From assembly GCF_013373365.1 (NCBI RefSeq), contig NZ_CP035925.1:1798001-1862000 (forward strand): 64,000 bases of DNA, read 5' to 3'. How positions within the stretch are numbered: the first letter of the stretch is position 1; every line of letters starts with the position of its first letter. Position numbers and translations under genes: made by a program. Positions 31,022 through 39,300 of this stretch are shown here, piece by piece. This stretch comes from Lentibacillus sp. CBA3610. GTDB taxonomy: Bacteria; Bacillota; Bacilli; Bacillales; Amphibacillaceae. The notes beneath the pieces were generated by a model. That model did not search any database. It was given only the letters and a program-made list of their open reading frames with translations, and was not told the DNA's origin.

Positions 31022-32409
31022 CGTTCAGCCTCCAGTACAGACAGCATTGGCAAAAATTTTATATTGGTTTCGTCGTATTCTGCCTCGGGATTTGAATCTT
31101 TCACAATCCCACAACCGGCAAACAGTGATGCTTGATCACCCTGAATCAGCCCTGACCGGATCGCTACAGCAAATTCACCGTTATGATTGCTGTCAAGCCA
31201 GCCAACAGGAGCCCCATACCAGCCTCTGTCAAGCTGTTCATGCTCACGAATAAATGCAAGCGATTCATCCCGGGGAACACCACCAAGTGCAGGTGTCGGA
31301 TGAAGTTTTCCAATAATATCAAAAATACTGTACCCTTCGTTCAATGTTGCTGTTACCGGTGTATACAAATGCTGCAAATTTTTCAATGGGTAGATGACAG
31401 GCTTGTCCGGAACATGAACAGCACGGCAATAATGTTCCATTGATTGCCTGATCATCTGCACAACAAAATCATGTTCACTGCGATTTTTCTCATCGTTAAA
31501 TAATGAGTGGCCGATCCTGTCATCTTCTGCTCTTGTTTTTCCGCGCGGGGCCGTACCTGCAAGACAAGTGGACAGCACTTCTTTCTTATCCTGTCTCACT
31601 AACCGCTCAGGGGACGCCCCGATGAAGCAGTCGCCATTACGTTCAAAGGCAAACACATAACTGTTCGGCTGCTGAGCAATCAACTTGTTCAAAACACTTG
31701 ATGCGACAGCCTTATCTGTCAATTTCACGACTAATTCCCGTGCGAGAACAATTTTATCTGCATTATTATCCTTTATATAATCTGTTGCAAATTTCACTTT
31801 CTCTTTCCATTCATCAGGCTCAATTTCCTGATTTGCTTTGATATGCGCGCCTTCAGGAAGATATGTGGAATGATGCAACAGCATACTTTCCTTTTCATTT
31901 AGCTCATCCGCCAGCTCTGAGGCGTCATCATTTTTTCCGGCCTGTATGTTAATGGTTAGATAACATGTATCATCCCATTGTGTTAACATAAAATTCGGGA
32001 CAGTAAACGAAAGGTGGCTGAAGTTTTTCCATAATGCTGACTTTCGTGTTGTTGGATCAAATGACATTCCGCCCATCGTAACTAACCCTGTCCCCGGCGT
32101 TTCATAAGGGTTATGAATCATTGCTTCATCAAGCAATTTTTGCCAGGATGTTTCTGCCTGTTCCAAACGATTCGATTCAGCTTTTAAATGAAACGCACTG
32201 CCAACACCGGCAATATGAAAATCCTCAGCAGTACTTGACCAAAACGTTCGATCCACGGCTAGTTTTTTGCCAGCTTCAAAGAAAAGGAGCGGATCTATTT
32301 TATGAATTTTTTTCGTTATACTCATTAATTGTGATGTTTGCTTTTCTTTTGCTTCATCAATAGCTTTATCAAGCATCGATTGAAGTGATGTTTCCTTTAC
32401 CTCTATCAT
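31018..32409 (-). CDS. menF: Isochorismate synthase (menaquinone-specific)
   Basis: 463 residues. Converts chorismate to isochorismate, the committed step. The chorismate-binding domain shows KIVLARELVVKL, CLAGTAPRGKTRAEDDRIG (about residues 290-308), LHPTPALGGVPRD (about residues 366-378) and YGAPVGWLDSNHNGEFAVAI. First gene of menF-menD-menH-menB; divergent from menA with about 175 bp between the starts. Nothing nearby suggests siderophore (dhb) use, so the menaquinone role is preferred over a DhbC role. Confidence 0.92.
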   Translation of the reverse strand: MIEVKETSLQSMLDKAIDEAKEKQTSQLMSITKKIHKIDPLLFFEAGKKLAVDRTFWSSTAEDFHIAGVGSAFHLKAESNRLEQAETSWQKLLDEAMIHNPYETPGTGLVTMGGMSFDPTTRKSALWKNFSHLSFTVPNFMLTQWDDTCYLTINIQAGKNDDASELADELNEKESMLLHHSTYLPEGAHIKANQEIEPDEWKEKVKFATDYIKDNNADKIVLARELVVKLTDKAVASSVLNKLIAQQPNSYVFAFERNGDCFIGASPERLVRQDKKEVLSTCLAGTAPRGKTRAEDDRIGHSLFNDEKNRSEHDFVVQMIRQSMEHYCRAVHVPDKPVIYPLKNLQHLYTPVTATLNEGYSIFDIIGKLHPTPALGGVPRDESLAFIREHEQLDRGWYGAPVGWLDSNHNGEFAVAIRSGLIQGDQASLFAGCGIVKDSNPEAEYDETNIKFLPMLSVLEAER

Positions 32410-32525
32410 CTATATAAACCTCCGCAATATTCTACTATCACAAAGTACCATTTCTATTTTATTCTTTTTTGACATGTTCCTCAAGAAAAGCTATCTGAAC
32501 ATGGCCATTTTGTGACATTTTCCGA

Positions 32526-32554
32526 TTGACACTATATAGGGAATTGCCTAAACT
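32526..32554 (+). promoter_or_regulatory. Sigma-A promoter of menA
   Basis: TTGACA (32526-32531), 17 bases, TAAACT (32549-32554), 31 bp before the GTG start of menA. The TTG of the -35 also opens an in-frame upstream reading, which should not be taken as the start. Confidence 0.75.
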
Positions 32555-32585
32555 TGTAGTGACACGAATAAAGGAGAGAGGAAAC

Positions 32586-33515
32586 GTGGAGTCCATAACA
32601 TCACTAAAAGAAGAACTTAATGAGAAGAGTGGTTTCCAAATATGGTGGCGTCTACTGCGGCCACATACACTGACCGCCTCAGTCATTCCGGTTTTTGTTG
32701 GCACCATGTTTGCATTGACCACCCACCAAATAAATGTATTATTATTTTTGGCCATGCTTCTGGCTTCAATACTGATTCAATCTGCTACAAATATGTTCAA
32801 TGAATACTATGATTTTGTACGGGGGCTGGATAATGAAAGATCAGTCGGAATCGGTGGCACAATTGTCAGGGATGGCATTTCCCCAAAAACAGTCTTGCGG
32901 ATGGCCTTTGGATTTTTCGGCGTCGCCATAATGCTTGGCGTATATATTTGCATTGAGTCAAGCTGGTGGATTGCTGTTATCGGTTTAATATGTATGCTTT
33001 TTGGTTATTTGTATACCGGAGGCCCCTTTCCAATTGCTTACACACCATTTGGTGAACTGTTTTCGGGTTTCTTTATGGGAACTGTTATCATTGGCATCAG
33101 TTATTTCATTCAAACATCAACGTTAACAAGTTCGGTTGTTTGGTTATCAATCCCGATCGCCATTTTTATTGGAGGCATCATGATGTCCAATAATATCCGG
33201 GATTTGGATGGTGATAAAGAAAATGGCAGAAGAACAATTGCCATCCTGCTTGGCAGAAAAAATGCCGTCCGTTTTCTGGCGGTCATGTTCATCAGTGCCT
33301 ATTTTTTAACAGCAGTCTACATTATTGCAGATGTTCTGCCAATATGGTCCGTTCTGGCATTCTTAAGTATGATTAAAGCTTACGATGTCATTAAGAAATT
33401 CCGCGGTAAAACAAAACCTTTGGAAATGATGCCGGCCATGGCTGCAACAGGCAAAACCAATACCATATACGGATTGCTGCTTGGCGTTTCCCTATTGGTC
33501 AGTAATTTTTTCTGA
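32586..33515 (+). CDS. menA: 1,4-dihydroxy-2-naphthoate polyprenyltransferase
   Basis: About 309 residues, UbiA superfamily, eight to nine membrane helices. It adds the polyprenyl tail to DHNA. The first Asp-rich motif is in NMFNEYYDFVRGLDNE (about residues 74-89), the second in NNIRDLDGDKENGRRT (about residues 201-216). Start chosen at GTG 32586 because AAAGGAGAGAG lies 5 bases upstream; the open frame further upstream contains the promoter. Divergent from menF, as part of one menaquinone locus; in B. subtilis menA is elsewhere. Confidence 0.92.
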   Translation: MESITSLKEELNEKSGFQIWWRLLRPHTLTASVIPVFVGTMFALTTHQINVLLFLAMLLASILIQSATNMFNEYYDFVRGLDNERSVGIGGTIVRDGISPKTVLRMAFGFFGVAIMLGVYICIESSWWIAVIGLICMLFGYLYTGGPFPIAYTPFGELFSGFFMGTVIIGISYFIQTSTLTSSVVWLSIPIAIFIGGIMMSNNIRDLDGDKENGRRTIAILLGRKNAVRFLAVMFISAYFLTAVYIIADVLPIWSVLAFLSMIKAYDVIKKFRGKTKPLEMMPAMAATGKTNTIYGLLLGVSLLVSNFF

Positions 33516-33594
33516 TTTAAGTTCAAGCTTGAAAGGGAAGACGACAAGAACTCGGTAGTATTTTCAAAGATATTTTAAGGGAGTTGCTCATTGG

Positions 33595-33978
33595 ATGGAC
33601 GATCACAATACGTTAATGGATGCACTCGGGATTGAAACAGTGTCAGCCGAAAAAGATCAAGTGATTATGACCATGCCTGTTGATAAGCGAACACATCAGC
33701 CGGCAGGATTTTTACATGGTGGTGCCAATGTTGCCTTGGCCGAAACAGCCGCCAGTGTCGGAGCATTTTTGAATGTTGATCCTGAACGGTTCAATGTTTT
33801 CGGTCTTGAAATCAATGCAAACCATATTAAAAGTAAACGTGAAGGTACTGTAACCGCTAAGGCTGAACCATTGCACAAAGGCAAAACAACAATGGTCTGG
33901 CAAATAAGGATAACCGATGAGAATGATAACCTGCTATGTATATCACGCTGCACAATTGGCATTGTTCCTAAAAAGTAG
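33595..33978 (+). CDS. menI: Hotdog-fold thioesterase, probable DHNA-CoA hydrolase
   Basis: 127 residues of the PaaI/YuxO group. The catalytic region HQPAGFLHGGANVALAETAA (about residues 34-53) has the HGG loop and the acidic residue (Glu in LAETA) of this family, and LEINANHIKS follows as expected. Location directly behind menA makes release of DHNA from DHNA-CoA, the step between MenB and MenA, the best proposal. A general acyl-CoA thioesterase is the alternative. ATG start with AAGGGAG 11 bases upstream; a TTG lies 3 bases before it. Confidence 0.8.
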   Translation: MDDHNTLMDALGIETVSAEKDQVIMTMPVDKRTHQPAGFLHGGANVALAETAASVGAFLNVDPERFNVFGLEINANHIKSKREGTVTAKAEPLHKGKTTMVWQIRITDENDNLLCISRCTIGIVPKK

Positions 33979-33993
33979 AAAGGAGTAATCCCA

Positions 33994-34338
33994 ATGCTGA
34001 GTACAGAAAAACAAAACGATTTCAAAGAACGGTTACTGAAAATGAGAAAAGACACGGAAGCGGCAATAGAATCCGGTGGAGAAACCAATCCTAATGAGGC
34101 GACTGGCGATGTAGCCGATTATGATAATCACCCGGCCGATATGGGAACCGAGCAATTTGAACAGCAAAGAGACGCCGGACTTAACATGGTTAGAGAAGAA
34201 CGTCTCCAGGAAATTGATGCTGCTTTGGAGCGCATTGAAAACGGGACTTATGGATTGAGTGAAAAATCCGGAAAACCGATACCGGAAGAGCGCCTGGAAG
34301 CAGAACCAACTGCACGATATCGCGTTGATGAAGCATAG
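33994..34338 (+). CDS. yteA: YteA-like TraR/DksA family protein lacking the zinc-finger Cys
   Basis: 114 residues: a helical coiled-coil (residues 1-80, with YDNHPADMGTEQFEQQRDAG and the family EIDAALERIENGTYG block) followed by a short C-terminal segment. DksA/YteA proteins usually continue as YGxCxxxGxxI with zinc-binding Cys; here the text is YGLSEKSGKPIPEERLEAEP with no Cys at all. YteA is linked to general stress in B. subtilis; its role is unknown. Start has AAAGGAG; 15 bp after the thioesterase gene, so co-transcribed with menA-menI. Confidence 0.85.
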   Translation: MLSTEKQNDFKERLLKMRKDTEAAIESGGETNPNEATGDVADYDNHPADMGTEQFEQQRDAGLNMVREERLQEIDAALERIENGTYGLSEKSGKPIPEERLEAEPTARYRVDEA

Positions 34339-34373
34339 GGAAATGGCTATCTAAAGGGATAGCCATTTTTTGA
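34338..34373 (+). terminator. Terminator of the menA-menI-yteA unit
   Basis: ATGGCTATC, TAAAGG loop, GATAGCCAT, then six T. Confidence 0.85.
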
Positions 34374-34441
34374 TGGCCTATTTCCGCTTCCGTCTTCTGT
34401 GGGGAGCAAAGTGTTTCACATTATGAACAGATATTGCAGCA

Positions 34442-34478
34442 AAAAAATAAAGACGCCCTATAAGGCGCCTCTGCTAAA
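34442..34478 (-). terminator. ribU terminator
   Basis: On the minus strand AGGCGCC, TTATA loop, GGGCGTCT, then TTATTTTTTT. Confidence 0.7.
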
Positions 34479-34512
34479 ACGGGAGCGCCTCTAAAGACAC
34501 TCCCATTTCTCA

Positions 34513-35106
34513 CTATGCTGCCAAATTTGTTTGTTTTTGTTCGATCCATGCCTTCATTTTAATGAATAGCGGCACAAACAATAATCCTACAATGACACCT
34601 TTTATAAGATTAAATGGCAGAACACCAGCTGAGACAGCTATCCATTTTGCTGTAGCCCCTGCCATTTCCGGAGCTCCAATAAACCATGCATATGCAGGTA
34701 ATATGACATAATAGTTGAGCACACTCATACCAAGTGCCATAACAATCGTACCGGTTACCAGACCGGAGATAATACTCTTAATCCCTTTAAATCTATGATA
34801 AAGCATGGCGACAGGCACAATGAACATGACGCCTGCCAGAAAATTTGCCGCGACACCAATTGGATCACTGGCTCCTGACACAAGCAGATACAATAAATTT
34901 TTGATTCCTTCCACAATAACGCCAGCCATTGGTGAAAAAATAAGTGCTGCAATCAATGCCGGTACTTCACTGAAATCAATTTTCAGGTAAGGCGGCAGAA
35001 ATGGCAATGGAAAATTTATAAAGAACAGTACTAATGAAATCGTTCCAAGCAGTGCCAGAATAATTGTTTTTAGCAGTTTTGATGATTGAAAATCCTTTTG
35101 CATCAT
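34513..35106 (-). CDS. ribU: Riboflavin ECF transporter S component
   Basis: 197 residues with about six hydrophobic helices. RibU (YpaA) binds riboflavin and works with the shared EcfA-A'-T module, not encoded here. Family marks: KIDFSEVPALIAALIFSP (about residues 42-59) followed by GVIVEGIKNLLYLLVSG. The start is the ATG 6 bases after AAGGAGG (35106); the frame also contains a TTG one codon earlier. The FMN riboswitch directly upstream independently supports the riboflavin role. Confidence 0.93.
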   Translation of the reverse strand: MMQKDFQSSKLLKTIILALLGTISLVLFFINFPLPFLPPYLKIDFSEVPALIAALIFSPMAGVIVEGIKNLLYLLVSGASDPIGVAANFLAGVMFIVPVAMLYHRFKGIKSIISGLVTGTIVMALGMSVLNYYVILPAYAWFIGAPEMAGATAKWIAVSAGVLPFNLIKGVIVGLLFVPLFIKMKAWIEQKQTNLAA

Positions 35107-35225
35107 CAAGTTCCTCCTTCATCTTAATCGATTCACATCTTTGCCTGATGAAGGATAAGCCGACTCCTGTTATAGCATTTCGTCTGCAGCCCGAGACCAG
35201 TACTGTCAAACCCATTAATCACATA

Positions 35226-35455
35226 TAAAAACCCTAAAACCGAATCGGGGCTTTAGGGTATTGCTTAACAGGAAAAAGGAAAATACAAGGCACAAAATTG
35301 TATTATTTTCCGGCTCGTCATCTTCTCCCATCCAGACTGTAACTGTCGGTTCCGGACTCTCACCGGATCCACCGCAAAGCGGGTCACGGACTTGAAACAT
35401 TCATCATGTTCCTTACCGTCGGTCGGGAATTGCACCCTGCCCCGAAGATGTAGAA
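35226..35455 (-). promoter_or_regulatory. FMN riboswitch with terminator
   Basis: The aptamer on the minus strand (about 35315-35455) shows CTTCGGGGCAGGGTG, CCGACGG, GGAACATGATGAATG, CGTGACCCGCTTTGCGG, GGATCCGGTGAGAGTCC and GTCTGGATGGGAGAAGATGA: all six RFN stems. A terminator, ACCCTAAAGCC..GGTTTTAGGGT and five T, lies at about 35226-35262. FMN should stop ribU transcription. Confidence 0.95.
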
Positions 35456-35639
35456 TCGATATCTTGTTTTAAAAACATTATACTATGATTTTATGTATTT
35501 GAAAAGACATATGTTTCAGGTTTTCTTTTTCTTTTATTAAGGCCGTCTTCTAAAAGATTGGTGTTCTTGTCGCAAAACCATAAACTGCGAAACAGTGAAA
35601 ATTCTCATTAGTGAGGCTTCCTCCTGTTCTAATTAGCGT

Positions 35640-35795
35640 TGAGTGCTTAGCGACGCTCCGGCAATATACTTCGCTTTCCATGGGCACGGCCTTAGCCTCC
35701 TCGGAAAGCAAAGACCGCTTTCCTCCGGGGTCTTCGGACACGTGCTTTTCCCATAGGAGTCTTCGTATATTGCCTCCGCTGTCAGGGACTTTCTG
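35640..35795 (-). repeat. GC-rich Bacillaceae intergenic repeat, copy 1
   Basis: Minus-strand text includes AGACTCCTATGGGAAAAGCA, GACCCCGGAGGAAAGCGG, CCGAGGAGGCTAAGGCCGTG and CGGAAAGCGAAGTATATTGC. It is the diverged mirror image of copy 2. Repeats of this kind (CTCCTGCGGGAA...GACCCCGCAG...GAGGAGGC...GCGGAAAGCGAG) are widespread in Bacillaceae chromosomes; no coding role is known. Confidence 0.7.
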
Positions 35796-35857
35796 CATTT
35801 CGAAAGGATGAAGTCCGAGAAAAAAATTGTTTAGCAGGTTTTCTCTCACTTGGACTG

Positions 35858-36005
35858 AACACGACACTAAGCTGCGGAAAAATGCGAGACTCCTGCGGGA
35901 AAGGAACAGTCTGAAGACCCCGCAGCGAGCGGTTTTTGCGAGCGAGGAGGCTGAAGCGTTCCCCGCGGAAAGCGAGTATTTTTCCGCAGCGACGAACTAG
36001 CACTC
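35858..36005 (+). repeat. GC-rich Bacillaceae intergenic repeat, copy 2, inverted to copy 1
   Basis: Contains GACTCCTGCGGGAAAGG, AAGACCCCGCAGCGAGCGG, GCGAGGAGGCTGAAGCG and CGCGGAAAGCGAGTATTTT. The outer ends CTGCGGAAAAATGC and GTATTTTTCCGCAGCG pair, so the copy folds on itself as well as against copy 1. From 36006 to 36255 I see only a CCTCGCAGTTTG/CAACTACGAGG inverted repeat and no gene. Confidence 0.8.
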
Positions 36006-36255
36006 AGATCCGATAGAATTGGAGTAAGACATTCCAAAAGTTACCTCGCAGTTTGTATCAACTACGAGGTTGAAAAGCAACAAGTTTACGAAAGTACCTT
36101 TATTAACAACTAATATTATAGACCATTCCTTCAAATATGTTTGATGATCTATCAGGCCGGGAGTTTTTGGTAATTCAGTAGGTTATGGTATTTCAACTGC
36201 TTTATAATGTCTATCCCACTTTAAAGCTATGTACATACACAGTATTAGAGGTTTT

Positions 36256-36298
36256 AAAAGCCCCGGAGCAAGCAATTCTGCACTCCGGGGCTGACTTA
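36256..36298 (-). terminator. Terminator of the large protease gene
   Basis: On the minus strand CAGCCCCGGAGTGCAG, loop, CTTGCTCCGGGGCT, then TTTTAAAA. Confidence 0.85.
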
Positions 36299-36310
36299 TG
36301 CAGCTACCAA

Positions 36311-39300
36311 TTATTCATCCGCATTAATGAACAATTTGCCTTCTGCTGTCTCACGTGTTTCGTTACCAAAGTGATCAACAACTTTCACTTCAATGACAGC
36401 ACCTTCTGCCACAACATTGTTGGTAGCCGTCCAGTAGCCGACATACTTGCCATCTTCCATTTCCATCATTGGCAGCTCGGTCGCATTGGAAAGCTGTGCA
36501 CTGGAATTTGTCAGTGGCATATGGATGAAGAATGTGGCATTCTGTCCGGGTTCACTGTCAAACTCGATGCGTACACTTTCGCCTGCTTCCAGATGCTTAT
36601 CCTCAGTTGGGGTCAGGTTCTCAATCTCCGGTGCAACGAAGTCCACCTCAATTGTAACGGCTTCTGTTGCTGTATTGCCTGCACGGTCTTCGGCAGCAAT
36701 TTCGATTTCATTTTCGCCATTATCAAGCAGAATCCGCTGCGAATAGGAACCATCATCAGCCACGTCAGTCTCCCGGCCATTGACTTCAACCGTATCCAGA
36801 TTGGCATCTTCAACAACACCTTCGACCGTGACGGTTTCACGATTGGTTTTATCGCCATCTTCCGGACTGTCAATCGTAATAGCCGGGTTCTCTGTATCCA
36901 GGGTCACATTGACAGAATCGGACTCACCTGTTTCGGCGCCGTCCATCATGGATACTGCTTTCAGTTCATTATCGCCCTCAGTCAGTTCAACAGGGATTTC
37001 AAATTCACCACTGTCACCAACCTCAGCTGAACCAGCTTCTTCACCGTTGTTCAGCAGCTGAACAGTTGTTGTCGGTGAGGCAGTACCTTCAACTGTCGTA
37101 TCCGCCTCATTCGTAATCAGCTCTGATTCTGGTGACGTGATCACTGGTTCTTCCACTTCATAGCTGACACGGGAACGGATCATATAGTTTCCTTCAGCAG
37201 CCGGTGACGCCGACCATGTTCCGCCGACCTGCTGGTAACTGCGTCCCGCGTTCGTACTGCTTTCATCTGTCGCAAGCCCTGGAACGTTCGGGTTTGCTCC
37301 TGTTTGGACATAGACTATATAGAAGTCACCGTCTACCGTGATATTGTGCTCCCGCAAGTCAACAACCGTCCATTCATTAAGATCCCTAATCGCCTCTGCT
37401 TCAACAGGACCTGCAATTCTTTCACCAGGCATACTGTCTGAACCTGATGCATCCCATACTTCAACTGCAAATTCAGTGCCGCCCGGATCAGGGAATTCCG
37501 TATCATGGAATTGGAAGACACCTTCCGTAACGACCGCTGTATCTTCACCCTCCGGCAAGGACATTTTTACCGCCCACTTGTTGCCGGCATCATAAAATGC
37601 CCGGGCATTTTCAGCAGTGCCATCGTCGTATCCGATCTCACCACCGGGATACGTATAGAAAGGTTCAAGCTCGATATCCTGTTCTAAATCTTCATCAAGC
37701 GTTACTTCTACATCCTTGCTGTAGTAATCTCTTGCCATCACTTTTAACGTGTAAGTTCCTTCATACCCCGTGATGGAATAGTTGCCATCTTCATCTGTTT
37801 CAACAGGTGTGACGTTAGAATCTTCCACGAGCAGAACGGTTGCTCCCTCGATTGGTTCACCTGTTGCCTCATCTGTTATAGTTCCGGTCACTGTCGATTG
37901 CGGAATTTCATCAAGCGTGAAATCTGCTTGTGCAGTTCCATCCGCTTCAACCGTGATACTTTGCTCTTCTGACTCAAACCCATAAGATTCCGCTTTGACA
38001 GTAAATGTGCCCGCAGCATGGGTCATTGAATACTCGCCTGTAGCCGGATCAGTACTGACTGTCCTGCCGCTTTCAAGTACACTTACTTCTGCATTGATTG
38101 GCAACAGGTTAGGGTTAACGGCTTCACCATCTTCAGGGATGTCCTTTTCTTCAGGTAACGCTGGCTGAATTTTATTTGGATCGACTTTTTCTTTCAATCC
38201 CGCTTTTTCGTTCGCTTTAATGACGCCCAATCCTAAGCCATTGCCATTATGGATACCGTTAAACAGGCGGTTATTGTTCCCGTTATTGCCTTTGTCGTTT
38301 CCCGCTCCCGGTGAAACTTTACTGGAATCGGATGTCTCGGACAATGCGACATCATCGATATACCAGCCGTCTCGAGTCACACTTAAATCGGTTGTGACGT
38401 TAAAGCCGATATAGATCCGCTGACCGCTGTATTCCGATAAATCGACTTCAGCGCTTTCCCATCCGTCTGTTTCACCTTGGACCTGCGTCAACTGCGTCCA
38501 TGCCTCTTGATCAGTCGAAACAAATACGTGACCAAAATCATAAGCATTTCCATTATCATACATTTCCAGATTATGCCATTGATTGAACTGCAAATAGGCT
38601 TCTCCCTCAGGCATATCAATCGGCGGCATGACAAGAGTTGCATTCATATTGCTGTCATAGTCGCCATCCAAATTGGTGGCATAAACATTCTCACCGGATG
38701 CGGCATTCTCAGGACCGGATGTTGGTGTTCCCAGCTCCCAGCTGTTGTTTTCACCAAATGACGTCCAGCCTGCAGGGTTATTTTCAAAGTCCTCTGAATA
38801 ACCCGTCGAAATGCCCGGCTCCACATCAACAACATATTCTTCACTCGTCACGTCATTCTCACCGAAATCACGAATAATCCATTTATACGTCACCGAATCT
38901 TCAGCGATTTCCTCACCTGGAATGGTGGCTGAATACTCACCTTCTTCAAAATCACCGGATACACGATCAGCTTCTACTGTCTGCCACTCGCCGTTTGTAT
39001 CCTGATATTCCAATTCTACTGATGCCACACTGATGTTGTCACTGGCTTGGACATTCAGATCAAGGTCCATACCTGCGTAGGTTTCTGCCGGTGCCGTATG
39101 GTCAAATACCGGAGCTTCACTATCATCACCTTGCTTCGTCACTTGACCTTCAATCGTGCCAATACCATCTGCCAATGCGCTTACAGCATCATAAGCATTA
39201 ACTAAACCATATCCAAACCCATTGTTAGGCGATTCCGGATAATCATCATTTGTTAACGCGATGGCAGTATCAGTCAGGACTTGTTCCATTTCGTCAACGG

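Noticed and set aside
35215..35400. 61-codon minus-strand frame
   Set aside because: It lies within the FMN riboswitch and its terminator.
36185..37030. 281-codon frame on the plus strand over the end of the protease gene
   Set aside because: Lies antisense to a strongly coding region and spans the protease terminator; Cys/Phe-rich nonsense.
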